Source: Fratercula arctica (Eukaryota; Chordata; Aves; Charadriiformes; Alcidae). From it: 64,000 bases of DNA. Shown piece after piece: positions 22,031-34,370 of the stretch. The position numbers were made by a program, and so were the translations under genes. The stretch lies in NCBI GenBank assembly GCA_947846985.1, contig CANTUZ010000009.1, forward strand, positions 682,001-746,000. Reading direction: 5' to 3'. Position 1 is the stretch's first letter. Each line of letters opens with the position of its first letter. Below the pieces are notes generated by a model. That model was not told the origin of the DNA. It ran no database searches and was given only the letters and a program-made list of their open reading frames with translations.

Positions 22031-22380
22031 CTTAATGGAAGGAGACTTCCGATGGAGCGCTTGATTGAAGCTAATGCAAGCTGAATATCCAAATGCGAAC
22101 CATTAGATTACTCTGCTAGCGACAGCTCAGGAGTAAATACAGACTTTTTCCTGTTCTGCGCCCCGAAGAGCCGTTCTCCCTCTGCCTCCCCCAGGGCACA
22201 CGTTGCACAGGAGCCACTTGGGATGCCCGTGAAATGAACGTTTCCTCGCGAAAGCCTTTGGGGTGAGCTGGGAGCCCGGCAGCGCTGGGTGGGCACGCGG
22301 AGCAGCGGGATGCGCCGAGAGGCCACGCGGCTGCAGGAGGCTGTGCAGCGGAGCGGAAGCAGGCGCGAGCTTGCCAGCAG
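22031..22380. other. AT-rich then GC-rich unique DNA, nothing recognised
   Basis: To about 22,140 the sequence is AT-rich and may be part of a conserved element with paired element copy 2. After that it is GC-rich with no signal. Confidence 0.35.
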
Positions 22381-22800
22381 GTTTTATCTTGTCAAGGGAA
22401 ACCAGAACTAGGTCACAAGCCTAAAGAGTCCCACCTGTGAGTACTGTCCATCCTCCCAGCATCATGATGGGGTCCCAGCTTCTGCAGGAACACTTCCCAT
22501 CCCTCAGGCCAAAGCCTAAGTTTAAAATCCTTAGCACAGCCTTGTGTGGCAATATCTGAGCCCACCCCAATAATCTGGAGAGGGCGGGAAGCAAGCAAAG
22601 CTGGGTAATCCTGGCACTGAGGAGCAACTGAACATTCAGTCCTTTAAGCAAAATGAAATGAAGGAGATGGCCGTATAACTCAATGCAGTGGCTCCTGAGT
22701 TTATTTTAAAACACAGGCCTGAAGAAGAAATAAAAATAATTACAGAAATGAAGTCATTGTGGCTGCACTATCACATCCAATTATCTCAAGGCTGACAAAA
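22381..22800. other. AT-rich segment, candidate conserved non-coding element
   Basis: AT-rich relative to flanks, densest from 22,620 to 22,760. No repeat family, exon or strong motif cluster identified. Confidence 0.28.
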
Positions 22801-23990
22801 GATCAGGCCCCAAGGAAGAGTCTCCCTTCGCGCTGCAGAGCCAGCAGTGCTGCCAGGACACCCCAGCATGGCCGGGGCCGGCACGGCTCCCCGCTGCCAC
22901 GGGGCTTTCGTTTCACACACTGTTCTCCCTCCACAGTGAGCTGCTGACGAAGCGCATCCCTGCCCATCCCTGTGGGCAGCAGACGCTGGACCACTCTGCT
23001 CCCCCCGCGCCACACCAAAGGGCACCGACCTCCTCCCAGCGTGGGTCTCCTGTCCCACACACCGCAGGAATGTGCCTTTTCCATCCTCCCTTCTGCTGGC
23101 TGACACTTTATCTCAGCTGCCACCAAGTTCAAAGAGCCTCTGGCGTTATCTCTGAAAAGGCGCTCAGGGCTTCCTAGGCTGCACCAGGACTCATTTAGCC
23201 CCAGGACTCCTGCAACAGCGCGGGTGCAGTGCCTCTGCCCCATCAGCTCCCCCAGCCGGGCACGTTTCCCCCGTCATCTGCTTTGCCAGCAATAAGGGAA
23301 AGGCAGACAGCGCACCCAAGGCCTCGGCAACGCTGTGCCTCGGTTATTACAGAGGAAAAATCCTCCCGTCACAGGCTTCAACAACCGTAGCGTATTCCGT
23401 AAGACAGAACGACTCGTGGGAAAGTCTGGAGTTGTCACCGAGCTTCTCCAGAGCAAGGGGAGATGTGAAAGAGAGAAACCACTAAATGGTGACTCAGCCC
23501 TGACAAAGCAGCTCCGCAGCGACTATTTGAGAGATGCAAGAAAGGAGAACACGGGAGACCTAACAAAGAGAAGAGACAAAAGAGAAACCTCTCCTTCAGG
23601 CACAGGCAAAACTTCCAGCCTGGTTGGAGCTTCCCAGCATGGCCGGATTCTAGACGCCTCCACAAATGAGGCATCTGATCTGTCCCCAAAAGACTTTTTT
23701 TTTTTTTAATTAAACCCTCTCCTGGCTGGGATCTGCAGAGCAGAGGACAACAGATGTGCCAACAGTTGATAATGAGTTTTCACCAACCGGGCGCAGCAGC
23801 AGCCGGGACCTCTGCCAGCCGTCCAAGCACCATCCCCACAGCTCCTTTCCACAGGTCCAAGGGCCTGTGCCCCCGACTGCTGCTCCCCACCCGCCCCCCG
23901 GCAGGGACAGCCCGGCCCGCAGCCACGCGCTCTCCTCCTCCCCCGTCTGACAGCTGTGCGATGCCAGACACCACAGCCCCGAGAAAGTAA
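22801..23990. other. Mixed unique DNA, nothing recognised
   Basis: GC-rich at both ends with a balanced middle (23,340-23,700) that ends in a short T run. Frames of 60-146 codons have no recognised domain. Confidence 0.4.
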
Positions 23991-24350
23991 AGTCCTTATT
24001 TTCTCTACAACAACCAACTGCACGAATAACAAACACCACAATATATTCCCGAAGGCACGCAATTATGAGCAAACCTGCAATTACACACTGCTGCTTCCAC
24101 GCATAGCGCGGAGTCGAATTCGTTCCTTTGAATGGAGGTCGCAGTGAATGGGGCTGGGGAGAGGTCTATAACCCAGCACAACACACCTGGATTCAGAGAT
24201 CAATTGCCATTTCAGATACAAAAAGGAAAAAGAAAACGGGATGAAACCACTTTTCACAGCAGATGTTATTGGATCCACCTTCGGTGGAGCTGATCTTCTT
24301 TGAGCCTGGTCCTCGTAAGTGCCGAACAGCATCAGTTCCCGTTCCCTTTT
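23991..24350. other. AT-rich island, candidate conserved non-coding element
   Basis: AT-rich block between GC-rich flanks, with an ACAACAA-rich start. No coding or repeat identity. Confidence 0.3.
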
Positions 24351-24980
24351 GCAACTGCTCCCCGCCTGCGGCCGCTGGCAGAGCACAGCTTCAGGCAGCG
24401 GAACCTCCATCAATGACAAACGGCACAACTGAAGCTGGCAGACAGGGAGAAACACCGATGGGGAGCAATAACACCGTCCCCAACGTGGCGCACCCCCACC
24501 CGGCACCGCACCCCCCACCCGGAGCTGACCCCAGGCGCCGCGTTATTTGCCATCTTCCCATCTGCAGAAGCCCCATCCAACAGAGAGAAGGATTTCAGGA
24601 GACGTGTAATGAAAAATGACCATCACACCCCACAGGATTTAGGTTTGGTTCTCCTTTTTTTTTTTTTTTTTCCCCTCCCAGTATAGGTGCGGACACAGAA
24701 CAAAACCCCAGAGATTAGAAGAGAACAATATGGAGGAATTCACTAAAAAATCTGATTCTGACTAAACCATTCGGACACCCCCCCGTGTTCCTCAGCTGGG
24801 AGGAAGCAGCAGCCAGCGGGGCTGGGGCCGGGGCTCCCACAGCGGGGTCTGGAGGGCAGAGCAAAGCGCTGACCCCGGGGGGCAGAGACCCCCCTGCCCT
24901 GCCAAGCCCCCCTCTCCGGCGCGGGAGAGGCAGCAATAGCGGCCCGGAGCTGCCTTCCCCTCCTGCTGCATCTTGTACTA
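24351..24980. other. Unique DNA with a poly-T run
   Basis: GC-rich except around a 17-base T run at 24,655-24,671. No element body associated with the run was recognised. Confidence 0.4.
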
Positions 24981-25240
24981 CCGAGTGCAGTTCTAATTAC
25001 TCCTGTTAAAAAGGCCCCTCAACCCACATCGGCAATATTTACCTCCCTTAATTAAAGATGTCAGTAATAAACATGAAATACAGACCAAAAAAAAAAAAGA
25101 CTTTAATAAGTACCGCCTCAGGGAACGCGGAGTCGAGCTGGAAACACTTAATATCAGATATTGCATTGTTATGAAATTAAAACAATATATCGCCGCATAA
25201 AAGCGATATTAAAAATAATTATCATAAATTAGGCTCGGGT
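24981..25240. other. AT-rich island, candidate conserved non-coding element
   Basis: Strongly AT-rich with ATTAAAGATG and AATAATTATC-type words and an A run near 25,087-25,098. The AT-rich to GC-rich edge at about 25,240 is sharp. Confidence 0.36.
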
Positions 25241-25799
25241 AGGCTGGAACCCCCCCAGGTGGGAAGGAAAGCGCGTTCCCGCAGTTTTCCCAGGAGAAGG
25301 CACATGCTGGCCCCGGATCTGCTCCTGCAACAGGACCCTCCAAAGGGGAACCAACCATCCCTCTCGCCTTCCAGGAGCCGTGGCCGTTACCCCCTTCCCC
25401 CCCCCACATTCCTACTCTCAGTCACCGATTTCAAGGTGACTAAAGCTGAAGTAATTAGTCAATGCCTAATTAGCTTTCCCCTGCCCTGCAGAGCCTGCGG
25501 GGCAAGGACCCGGCTCACAGTTTGCATTCGATGGCAGAATTCAAATATTTGCCTTCAGAAAGAGAAAACTCCTGTCAGAGTCCGGGTTTAAGCATTTAAA
25601 TCGCAATGTCTTTGGGAGAGGGACTGTCGGTCACTTCAGGGTTATGCAGTTTCCCTTACAATCAGAAATTCATCTCATCTCTGCACAAGAAAGCTCCAAA
25701 AGTCTGATGGAAAACAGGATTCTGCCAATAAATAGAGAGGATGGTGTCAGCACGGGCAAACGCCGTCCCTCCAGCCCGACCCCAACCACGGGAGGAATG
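25241..25799. other. Unique DNA upstream of an ancient CR1 relic
   Basis: GC-rich to about 25,430, then AT-rich with TAATTAG words near 25,451-25,475. The 5' limit of the adjoining CR1 relic is uncertain and might lie inside this stretch. Confidence 0.35.
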
Positions 25800-26320
25800 A
25801 AGGAACAAGCCACTGATACCAGAGAGCGGACACCAAACGTGGCTTGTGAAAAACGAACCCTGTCAAATCCATTTGATTTTTTGATGAGTTTAAAAATTGC
25901 TAATAAAGGCAATGATGCTGATTTAATATGTTTAGACTTCCGTCAGACACTTAACCTGGTATTGCATGACATTTTGATTAAAAATTAGAATGATACAACA
26001 TCAACATGACACGCACTAAATGGATTAAAAGCTGCCTGCAACGCAATGAGGATGCCGAAACCGCTGGGTGGGTGGTTAACTGGGATCCTCAAGAAAACAT
26101 GTCCAATTCCCAAGATTTTAACCAAAAACCTACAAGAAAACGCAGCACTGCTGTGAAGCTGGCAGCCAGCACGGAGCAGCAAACAAGCAGAGGCCAGGCC
26201 ACTGGTACAGAGCAATCGGAATTGCTTGGTAAACTATATACAAATTAAAAATCAACATCTTCTCTCTGCCAAGTGAAGCGCGCGCACCTGGGAATGGGAA
26301 GCACATAGCTACTTCTCCTT
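25800..26320 (+). mobile_element. Ancient CR1-type LINE relic, reverse-transcriptase region
   Basis: A plus-strand relic of the ORF2 reverse-transcriptase region of an old CR1 lineage. Near 25,930-25,990 the translation CLDFRQTLNLVLHDILIKN matches the family block with DFxKAFDxVxHxxL. It is followed by a 'lawIKxwLxxR'-like stretch, and near 26,195-26,320 by sequence matching the family's 'yqsDLdcLvkW' and 'NxxKCkvihlG' blocks. The YADD-equivalent position near 26,158-26,172 reads Leu-Ala-Ala-Ser-Thr, so the catalytic aspartates are gone. Stops, frame changes and an internal deletion make it inactive. The match is from memory of amniote CR1/L3-like consensus sequences; the exact subfamily is unknown. 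Confidence 0.72.
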
Positions 26321-27420
26321 CATTAAGGTAATGAAGCGTCCCCGTCTCATGACAGGGAAGGGACTGAAGCCCACGGGGTGGTGGGACGATGGGCGGAGGG
26401 AACAGAGGAGCCATGGGTGCCAGCGGGACCCAGGCACCGAGGCAGAGACGTCACCTCCTGGCACTCACGGGAGCACCCCCAGCCCCAGCGCCTCCAGAGA
26501 AGTGACGCAAGGACACTAAAAAAATCAGAACGTTAAAATATCCCCCTCAGGGCCAGAGCACAGCTTGGGCCCAGCCTGCCCCGACACCGACTTGACAAAA
26601 GAACACAAGAAAGAGCAAATAAAGTCAGTCTTCCCCTAACGCCTGCCCCCGCTGGCCGCTGTGCGGGCTCCGGGGATACCCTCCCTCACCAGCGGCCTCA
26701 GCCCCAAGCTCTGCCCAGGCACTAAAGCCACACAACCTCGGGAAAAAGCTGGGTTTGAACGTGCTCCTGCCAGAGGCGCACGGCTTTCTGCTCCGCTCCT
26801 CCACCGCCCAGCCACCCGCTGCTCCCACCACACCGTGCTTGTACTGCCAATGGGCCCTCAGGACCATTCTCCCGCTCTTCATCTCCTCCGGTTTTACTCC
26901 ATCTGTGAGGACCCACCTCACCTCCCAGCACGGACCCTCGCCATGCCCCACTGCAGCCCCTCCCTCAGAAAAACGGCCATTCCTGCCTTGTATCCTGTTG
27001 TGGCACAGCCACCGGCACTCCCAGCACCCCTTCCATCCCCCTCTGACAGCTTCAGCTAAAGGTCTCACTGGAAGTGGAGAAACCACAATGGGATCTAAAG
27101 TAAAAATCCCCATGGACCCAGGAGAGAGATGCTTTCCTGACTGTGGGAGTTGAAGCCAAGGCAGCTCTACAGCACGTCACCAGGGAGGCAAGACGTCCCG
27201 GCTCCTTCTCTGTGAAAATAACAACTGAATGCGAGGCGGGACGAATGGTGACAGTGAGGGTGGTGACACGGGCAGCGCTGGATGGAGCGGAGGCTGTAGG
27301 GACCGGTGGGGTGGCAGGGAGGAGGGATGCTGCCAGGGGACACGTCCCTGCTCCTGCTGCGGGAGCTGCTTACCACAGGCTGAGCCTGCTGCAGGGAGGG
27401 GAGGAAAAGCACTGAGAGTC
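26321..27420. other. GC-rich to mixed unique DNA, no gene recognised
   Basis: Frames of 130-160 codons occur on both strands over 26,620-27,150. I recognise no domain or splice pattern, and no retrocopy. Confidence 0.42.
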
Positions 27421-27725
27421 TGCCTTTACGGACCGAATCTCTCGAGTACAGCCCTATCAACATTAGGATTTAAATATTTTTAAATCCACATCAGAGTTCT
27501 GACACGCTCTGAGGAGCTGACAACAACTTTGGACTTCCAGGGTATTTACATCTAAGATAAAATTCAACAACAGAACTGAAGTGCATCACAGTTTATTTTG
27601 ACTAAAAGGGATTTACTACGGCTTCTGGCCCACAGTTTGGAGAGATTATTACAAATTATTCCTCTGGTCAGAGCGAGAGCAAAGAATTCCATGTCAGTAG
27701 AGGAAAGAGCACAGCTGAAGAAACC
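27421..27725. other. AT-rich island, candidate conserved non-coding element
   Basis: AT-rich block including ATTTAAATATTTTTAAAT-like sequence around 27,467-27,486 and ACAAATTATT near 27,650. No coding or repeat identity. Confidence 0.34.
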
Positions 27726-29890
27726 CGAGTGAGCAGAAACCGAAGGCACCGTGCTGGCCGGCACCGCTGCTCCGACCCGCACCGGTTGCTCTGCGGCCCC
27801 CCCGCCAGCCGCAGCCCCAGGACAAGGAGACCCTTCCCCGGCTCCAGGGAACGCAGCACCCACGGGAGGCACCTGCCTGCGCCCGCAGCCCCTCCTGCCG
27901 CCTCATGGGGCTGACGTCGCCCATCGCCCTCACCTGGGGGGAGAGCAGAGACCAGCGGGAGCAGAGAGGGCACCCAACGACGGGGCTGGTGGGGGGAGCC
28001 CCGCTCAGAGACAACACTGCGAGCTACCGGGTGCGAGAGCTATTTATAATCTTACAAAACCCCAGGCACTGGTGACTCAGCATCAGACACTGTCCTGCAG
28101 GCAGAAAACCACTCGCTACAAGATTTTGGAGTAGCTATCAGTAATCCATCCACTTTATCTTCATTGCAAACACCCAGAAGGGCATTGCTAGTGATGGCCA
28201 CCGCAGCCGACAGTGCCGGGGGACCGCAGGAGTGGGGACAGGGGGGGCCGGAGCCACTCGCACCAAGAGCCCTCTGGATGCCACATCAGCCCGAGTCCCC
28301 GCAGCCAGCCCAGGGCTCGGTCAGGACCAGACATCACCTTCTTTCCACCCAGGGCCATCGCTTGTTTTCTAACTGCGGTAAAGAAAAACACCCCCCAAGG
28401 TGCAAGACGGAGGCATAATGTGATTTGCAGCTGCCACCTTTTTCTGGCTTCACATTTTTTTTCCCCTGTAAGGTCCAGTAAACGCAGCAGCCTGGGGTTT
28501 TGGTTTGGTGCCTTCTCCCCAGCCCGTGGGTGACAGTTTCCATCCGGGGCCATTCCCACCCCCCCGCTCCAGGTTGCCCAGGAGACAGCGCTGGCTTTGT
28601 GCTGTCCTTCAGAGACAGAGAACCCGGCACCTGCACCCCAGGGGCTTCGCAGGACTCACCCAGGATAGTGAGGGAAAGCGCTTGAGCTCCCAGGCCCGCG
28701 AGGTGAGGACTCTGAAGGAACACCCTGCCTCTGCAGTAACCGGCGCTGATTCCTCCCTGCTGCTTCAGCCCCCGAAAGCTCAGCTCTTTGGCAAAACCTT
28801 TGACTCCCCAGCAGCCCCAGCCTGACCCTGAGCAGGGACCCAAAGGCATCTCCCAGAGCGGGTCCCAGCTCACAGCCTTCATCCCGCCCCAGAGATAACT
28901 GCCGTACGGCTCAAAAAAACCCACCCAGGCTCCTGGAGAGCCAAAGGGCCTCCCACCCCCCTGAGCTCAGCATGACCGGAGCACGTTGTGCACAGCTTTG
29001 TACTCACCACACAGGCATCCTGGAGCAGCACGCAGCCACCTGCTACCAACAGCTCCAAAGGGCTCCTGGCCCCACAGCTGCTCCCCAAAAATTGAGCCTG
29101 GTCCCACCCCTGTGGGGTGGAGCAGAGGGGGCCCAGCTGGGTCCACCTGGGACCCATTAACACCAGGGAGGAGCCCCCACCCAGCCCTCGCCGGGAGGAA
29201 TGGGGTTGAGGATCCCCGTGGGGTCGGGAGGCATCCCCGGGGGGTCGGGCTGCTGGGAGAGCCCATCCAGCTCGTCCTTCTCGGATACCCCTTTCTCAGG
29301 GGGCTGAGCACCATGCCCAAGGTCTTACAGGCTCAGCTCGGCCTCCCTGATTTCAGGCTCAGCCTCGGTTTTCCGTAACACACGTAAGAGGAAGAACCAC
29401 CTCACCCCATACAAACCCCCAGGAAATTTTCCCATGTTCCCAGGTAACACTGGATTCTTTACCACCCTCAGAGGGACCTCCCAGCAGGCAGCAGCTCTCG
29501 TCTCCAGATTTCCTTCTGGTGCTTTTGCGTTTCACCTCCGGTTCTGCCTTGCTGCCAGAGCCGCCGTCCCCCGTTTCACCGAGGAGCGGTCTGAGGCTGC
29601 CAACGTCCAGCAAAGGTTCGTCCTTTGCTCCCGTGGGGGTCCTGGGCCAGCCACTGCGCTGCGATGCCCACTCAAATTCACCTCAATATACTGTGCAAAG
29701 GAAAAGCTTGTGCGCGCAAGTGCCGATCTTTTTTGGGCATAACCCAGAGTTTTTCAGCACTGCTAATGCTAGGAGAGTGAAGCTGATTCTCGGTTCTGCA
29801 CCTCCATCTCCTGTGTCCTCACAGTGGCATCCAAGTCCCCGTCCTTGTCCACTGCGACTGCCGCCTTGGGCTTCATGTGGTGTCTTCTCA
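27726..29890. other. GC-rich unique DNA, no gene recognised
   Basis: Contains a short AT-richer interval (28,030-28,180) and a weak two-copy 20-bp GGGGTCGGG-type duplication near 29,210-29,250. Overlapping frames on both strands lack domains. Confidence 0.42.
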
Positions 29891-29891
29891 G

Positions 29892-30409
29892 GTGTGAACT
29901 TCACTGTCAACATTTATCCTGAAGACGAATGTGATGCCTTTGTTGTCTGACGCCCAACTGAATAAAACCTCTTACCTCAGTAGCATCAATGGAAGTGAAG
30001 GTAACCTCACGGGACACGGAGAGCACGCGGCGTCTCCCCATCACAAACCCAGTGCAGGTTGTGGCCGCACAGTTGACACGGAGGCGGTGTGTGCCACGCC
30101 AAAACCTTCCAGAGCAGCTTTACCATTGCCCTGGCAAAAGCCCTTCACCGTACCTATCGCCCAAGTTAAACCAGGCGCGAGATGAGTCTCAGAGCCCAGA
30201 GGGTGCAGCTGGCTGGAAATGAGGACAAAGGCAGGGGGAGGCCAGGCTGTGGGTCCCGAGGAGGGGACACCCCCCACTGATGGGCTTCCCAGAGCGGCGA
30301 GGTGGGGGCGTGCTGGGGAGGGCTGGCTGCTGTCAGCGTCTGTGCTTAACACATCTCCGGCATCCCTGCCTTTGCCAAGGCTGGGATACGATGCCAGAGG
30401 TGCCAAATT
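29892..30409. other. Unique DNA; weak terminal-exon look-alike at its start
   Basis: A pyrimidine-rich stretch ending in CTTCTCAG (29,884-29,891) precedes a short frame that stops at 29,948-29,950, with AATAAA at 29,961-29,966. The arrangement resembles a small 3' exon, but the signal is weak and the poly-A motif is very close to the stop. The rest is GC-rich with no signal. Confidence 0.18.
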
Positions 30410-30735
30410 GCTGCACTCCAGCAGCTGAGGCGACAGTATCTGCTGATTATTTATCCACAGAACAACATATGGCCACTGGCAATAACTGCGTATTAAGCAG
30501 AACGTTAAAACAGCTCCGCTCCATCCTTAGCAAACCCTCACCATCTATCAGCAGCACAGATTATTATTAATCACCTTTTCTGCCCTACTGCAGAAGTCAA
30601 TCAAATGGCAATGCTGAAAAATACTATGCTATGATGAACCTATTTTACTGTTACCGGTGTTATCCATCATTATTTTAATATTACTGATACTTCACATTTC
30701 TGCAAAATAGAGAAGACTAGAGAATGGCTGGTTGT
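30410..30735. other. AT-rich island, candidate conserved non-coding element
   Basis: AT-rich, non-repetitive block with ATTATTATTAATCA near 30,560 and several TATT/AATA words. No coding identity. A plausible enhancer-like element by composition only. Confidence 0.38.
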
Positions 30736-31355
30736 ATCTTATGCGTGTGTAGACAAAAAGTTAGGCCGGGGTCGCAGCTGCTGCAGCCCGGTTCAACGCG
30801 GGAGAGCAAGGGGGGTCTGTCCCAGCAAGGGCTCCGGGCTGGGCACCAGAAGGTCCCGCTGCCGGAGCGTGTTTGCAGGAGCGGCCACGTATATATTCTG
30901 CTCCTTATCTTCGCTTGTAGGAAGAGGAAATAATGCTATGGCAGGACTTGCCTGCCTTTAGTAGATGAAAATAAAGCGCAAAAAGGGGTTTTCATATGGA
31001 AACATCATCATTTGCAAGGGCTAAGGGCTGCACCCGTACCGCTGCAGGTGCTGGGTGGGGGGGGAGCAGAGGAGGTACCCGCAGGGGACAGGGCGCATCC
31101 CGCCCCCCGCTGCCGGCAGCAGCACTGAGCCCTCTCAGATTTGCATGTGTGTGTGTAATGAGAAAAGATCCATCTGCCTGAAGGTCGCCATCACGGGCAA
31201 CATCGTCTGTCCCTCTGCAGTTCCAGGCAAAGGAAGACAAATGCCTCTTTTCTGCCCAATTCCACGGCTGGTGATGAAGGGGAGCAGCGGGCAGCGGTGC
31301 GGAGCCGCCAGCCTGGCCCTGAGCATCCCCGGGCACGGGCAGGTCAAACCCCCGC

Positions 31356-31356
<1 letters not shown>
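30736..31356. other. Unique DNA, nothing recognised
   Basis: GC-rich intervals around an AT-rich stretch near 30,890-31,010. A short TG run lies near 31,146-31,156. No gene or known repeat. Confidence 0.4.

Positions 31357-31392
<36 letters not shown>
31357..31392. repeat. (CTG)12 trinucleotide repeat
   Basis: Twelve uninterrupted CTG units on the plus strand (CAG on the minus strand). A 108-codon minus frame carries it as twelve Gln and a 99-codon plus frame as a Leu run. Neither frame has other recognisable protein features, so I treat it as a non-coding microsatellite. Confidence 0.95.
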
Positions 31393-31393
<1 letters not shown>

Positions 31394-31439
31394 GACCCAC
31401 CCGCGCCACGCGCCCCACACACAGCAGCAGTCACGGCTC

Positions 31440-32480
31440 CATGCCGTATAAAAAACATCACACGGACTGCAGCAAGCTGGATTCATGCCACCTTGGCTTT
31501 CTGGAAAAAAATCACAGACGACTCAAATTCCGCTCCAGCTCACCTATTTCGAAGTCACCAGAGAACTCTGACCTTCTAATTATATCTTTTGAATAAAATA
31601 AGCCAACCCTCCCCCTGACAAAATGACACGGGTGCATGTGTATAATAAAACAAGGCCCGTGGCGTTTAGATAACTTGAATTAGACAGAGAGAGACAAAAT
31701 CTCCACCACTTCCCGTGGTAAATTCTTTCCACACTTAAGTACGTTTTCTATGAAAGTAACACGCGACCCAGCCAATGTTATGCTGATGTCGGCCCCCACT
31801 GATTAGATCTTGTAGCATTCTGGGGATTAACTGGGATTAAAAACCCATTTAATATCTGGTTTCTTCCCCAGAACCCTCTACCTCCTTCCACCTAGACCGA
31901 ACTTTTAAAATTACAGTTTCTAGTCTTTGAATTTTTTTTTTTTTTTTTTTTTTTTTTCCTTCTGTTTTGTGTAGTAGTCACTGCTGGGCCTGACTGAACA
32001 GCCTGGCTCCGACACGGGTCACAGCATCCCACCAGGTGCCTCAAAATGCAACTGCAACTTGTAGGTAGAAAAAAGGGCCACGTTTTTGCCCTCAGGAGGA
32101 AATGTTCCAGCGCTGGAGTCCAGCGCCCTCATCCCCCGCTGCAGTTACTGCCACCCGCACAATCTGCAGAGCGGTGTCGGTCCTGAGCCGTGCAGCAGGA
32201 CGTGCAGCCACCAAACAGGAATCCCAGGGCAGCTTTGCCCAACGCTCATCCCGGACATACTTTTTGCCTAATTAATGCTATAAAAAGAAAAAAGCTGTCA
32301 AAGAGAATCATTCAAATTTTGCAATACTGCAACAGAGACGTTTGTGATAGGAAATGGTGCCCCTTCAGACTCCAGTTGTGCCTGCAATAATTAAATCAAC
32401 CCTCGCAGCACCTACTAATGACAATTTTTACCACAACCATCTTAAAATGCTCAAAATTCCCAGAAAATTTGGCGGAAGGC
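31440..32480. other. Long AT-rich segment, candidate conserved non-coding DNA
   Basis: About 1 kb of mostly AT-rich unique sequence, interrupted by a T26 run (31,932-31,957) and a GC-richer patch near 31,980-32,250. It has no repeat identity beyond the T run. It is the longest low-GC stretch in the window. Confidence 0.34.
31932..31957. repeat. Poly-T run (T26)
   Basis: Twenty-six T residues. No LINE or SINE body was recognised next to it in either direction. Confidence 0.95.
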
Positions 32481-34370
32481 AGCTTGGGGCAGCAGGAGGG
32501 GCTTGGATAGCAGAATATCCAGCCGGATTTGACTCCAAGGCTTCTTCTCTTGCTGCAATAACCCAAATATTCCCCATTGCATCAGCAGAAACCCCCGAGG
32601 GGTCGAGCCACGGCTTCGTGGGACGGCAAATCCCGGCTCCCTGGGGATTCCGATTTGCCAACCAACAAGCCGCTTGGAAAGCTTTAAACTCAGCATTTCA
32701 TACCCGTATGGAGCAAACGAAGCTTCCTCCTCAGACACCCTGCAGCAAAGCCATTTGTGAAGGGTAAGATTTAAACCCCAAACCTCTAGCACCAAAAAAG
32801 TGTGTTTTCTGTCACAATCTCACAGATGACGTAGCAAACTTCCTCGGCTGATGCCCTTAATTCCTCCAAGAGCAGCCCCCACGCAGGCACTGAAGCAGGA
32901 GAGAAGATGAACACCTCGGCTAAGCCCCAGCACGGAGCATGACCCTGCTGAGACACTCGCGGGGTATTGAAAAATTCCAAATTGCAAACCACAGGGTCTC
33001 CTCAAAATGACACGTGGGGGGGGATACATGAAACTTGCTTTCTACAAGGTGAAATACCTGCACTTTTTCCTGTGAAAAATGCCATTTTCTTGCGGCCACC
33101 TTGCAATCTGAAAAGAATGTGCAATTTCAAATTTCAGAGTGACTCCAAGTAGTAATTACACAAGTGACTAATGGGTTTGTTGGCATCACCGTCAGCCTCC
33201 ACGGGACATTTGTGCCATGTCCAGCTCCTCTGGTGTGATGGTGTCCATGGAAGCTCCCAGGTGTCGGGGCCGGGCCAGTCCCCAGCATCCTCACGTGAAG
33301 CCAAGCTGGCCGCCATCTGCCCTCGGGGGCTCCTTCTCCTTACCCCGGAGCACGGGGCTCCCGCAGGCACTGAAGACGCAGCGCAGGGTGATTTGGTCAG
33401 CAAAGTGCTGGGGAACAACGTGTCCTGGAGGCGATGCGGAAGGGGGCTTGCTCAGGTGGCAGCTGGACTCCCGTGGAACCCCCCGATCCTTGGGCAGCCT
33501 CCTCTGCCTTGGCCAGAGCCGAGGCAAACGCTCAGCAGGAGTGGGGGGGTTCGCTCCTGAGGCTTCCCAAGCGCACACCGGCCGGTGATGGGACACCACC
33601 GCTTCCTCTCCGGCTCTTCCAGCCGCTGACCGCGGGGAAATGGGGATTTTCCATTAGTTCTGGCAGCTGCTGAGAAGGAGGGAGAGCTAAACCTGCTCGG
33701 AAACTGAAATCCTGGAGAATTTGCTATTGGGATTTTGTCGTGAGTCCCAGGCAATGCACCAAATCCAGCCACGTGCAGGTCCGTTCATCTTCGCGTCCCT
33801 TCCCTGCAGCGGTGGAAGCTGCGGTTTTTCCTGACGCTCCCACGATGAAATAAACCCAGAGATGAACCCAGAGCCTTGGGGGTTTGTCTGAGCATGGGGA
33901 CGGGAGCCAAAGGAGATGATGCGGGGCTATGGCCCTGCACGCTGACCCCTGGGACAGTGGGGTGGCTCATGAAGATGGAGCTTGGGTCAATGGGCAGGTG
34001 TCCACAGAGGCCACCAGAGACAGGCAGAGGTGAGCGGGAGGTAACGGAGGGACAAGTTAATGAGATGGATGGGAAGGAGACCCGGGATCTGGGGCGATGG
34101 GGAAAGCCGGATCTCTGCTGGGGGGCTCCTCCGCCACCACGGGGTGAACGCGGGGCTGCTGCCCTCGCTGCGTCCCGGGGGGGCTGCAGGGCGCAGGGTG
34201 GGGCTGCCCCACCGTCGCGCGGGGTTGAAAGGAGGCAGTTTGTTTTCCAAGGGTTTACTTTTCCAGCTGTGCAAACACGGGGACTCAGAGGCTGCCGGGG
34301 GGAAGGCTGGCCGCCGTCCTCGGCCTGGCCCTCCCCGTGCAGAGCAGCTCTAGATGAGAGCGGCTTCAAA
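32481..34370. other. Mixed unique DNA, no gene recognised
   Basis: Balanced composition to about 33,170 and then GC-rich. Frames of up to 194 codons run on both strands over 33,785-34,460 with no domain, and the opposing long frames argue against coding. Confidence 0.42.

Noticed and set aside
26625..27153. Possible processed pseudogene (frames on both strands)
   Set aside because: No recognisable protein in any frame and no poly-A tail or target-site duplication seen.
31135..31461. Poly-Gln protein on the minus strand
   Set aside because: The Gln run is the CTG microsatellite; no other protein features, no splice context.
31932..31957. Poly-T run as the tail of a LINE or SINE
   Set aside because: No element body recognised on either side; bird CR1 elements end in an octamer repeat rather than poly-A.
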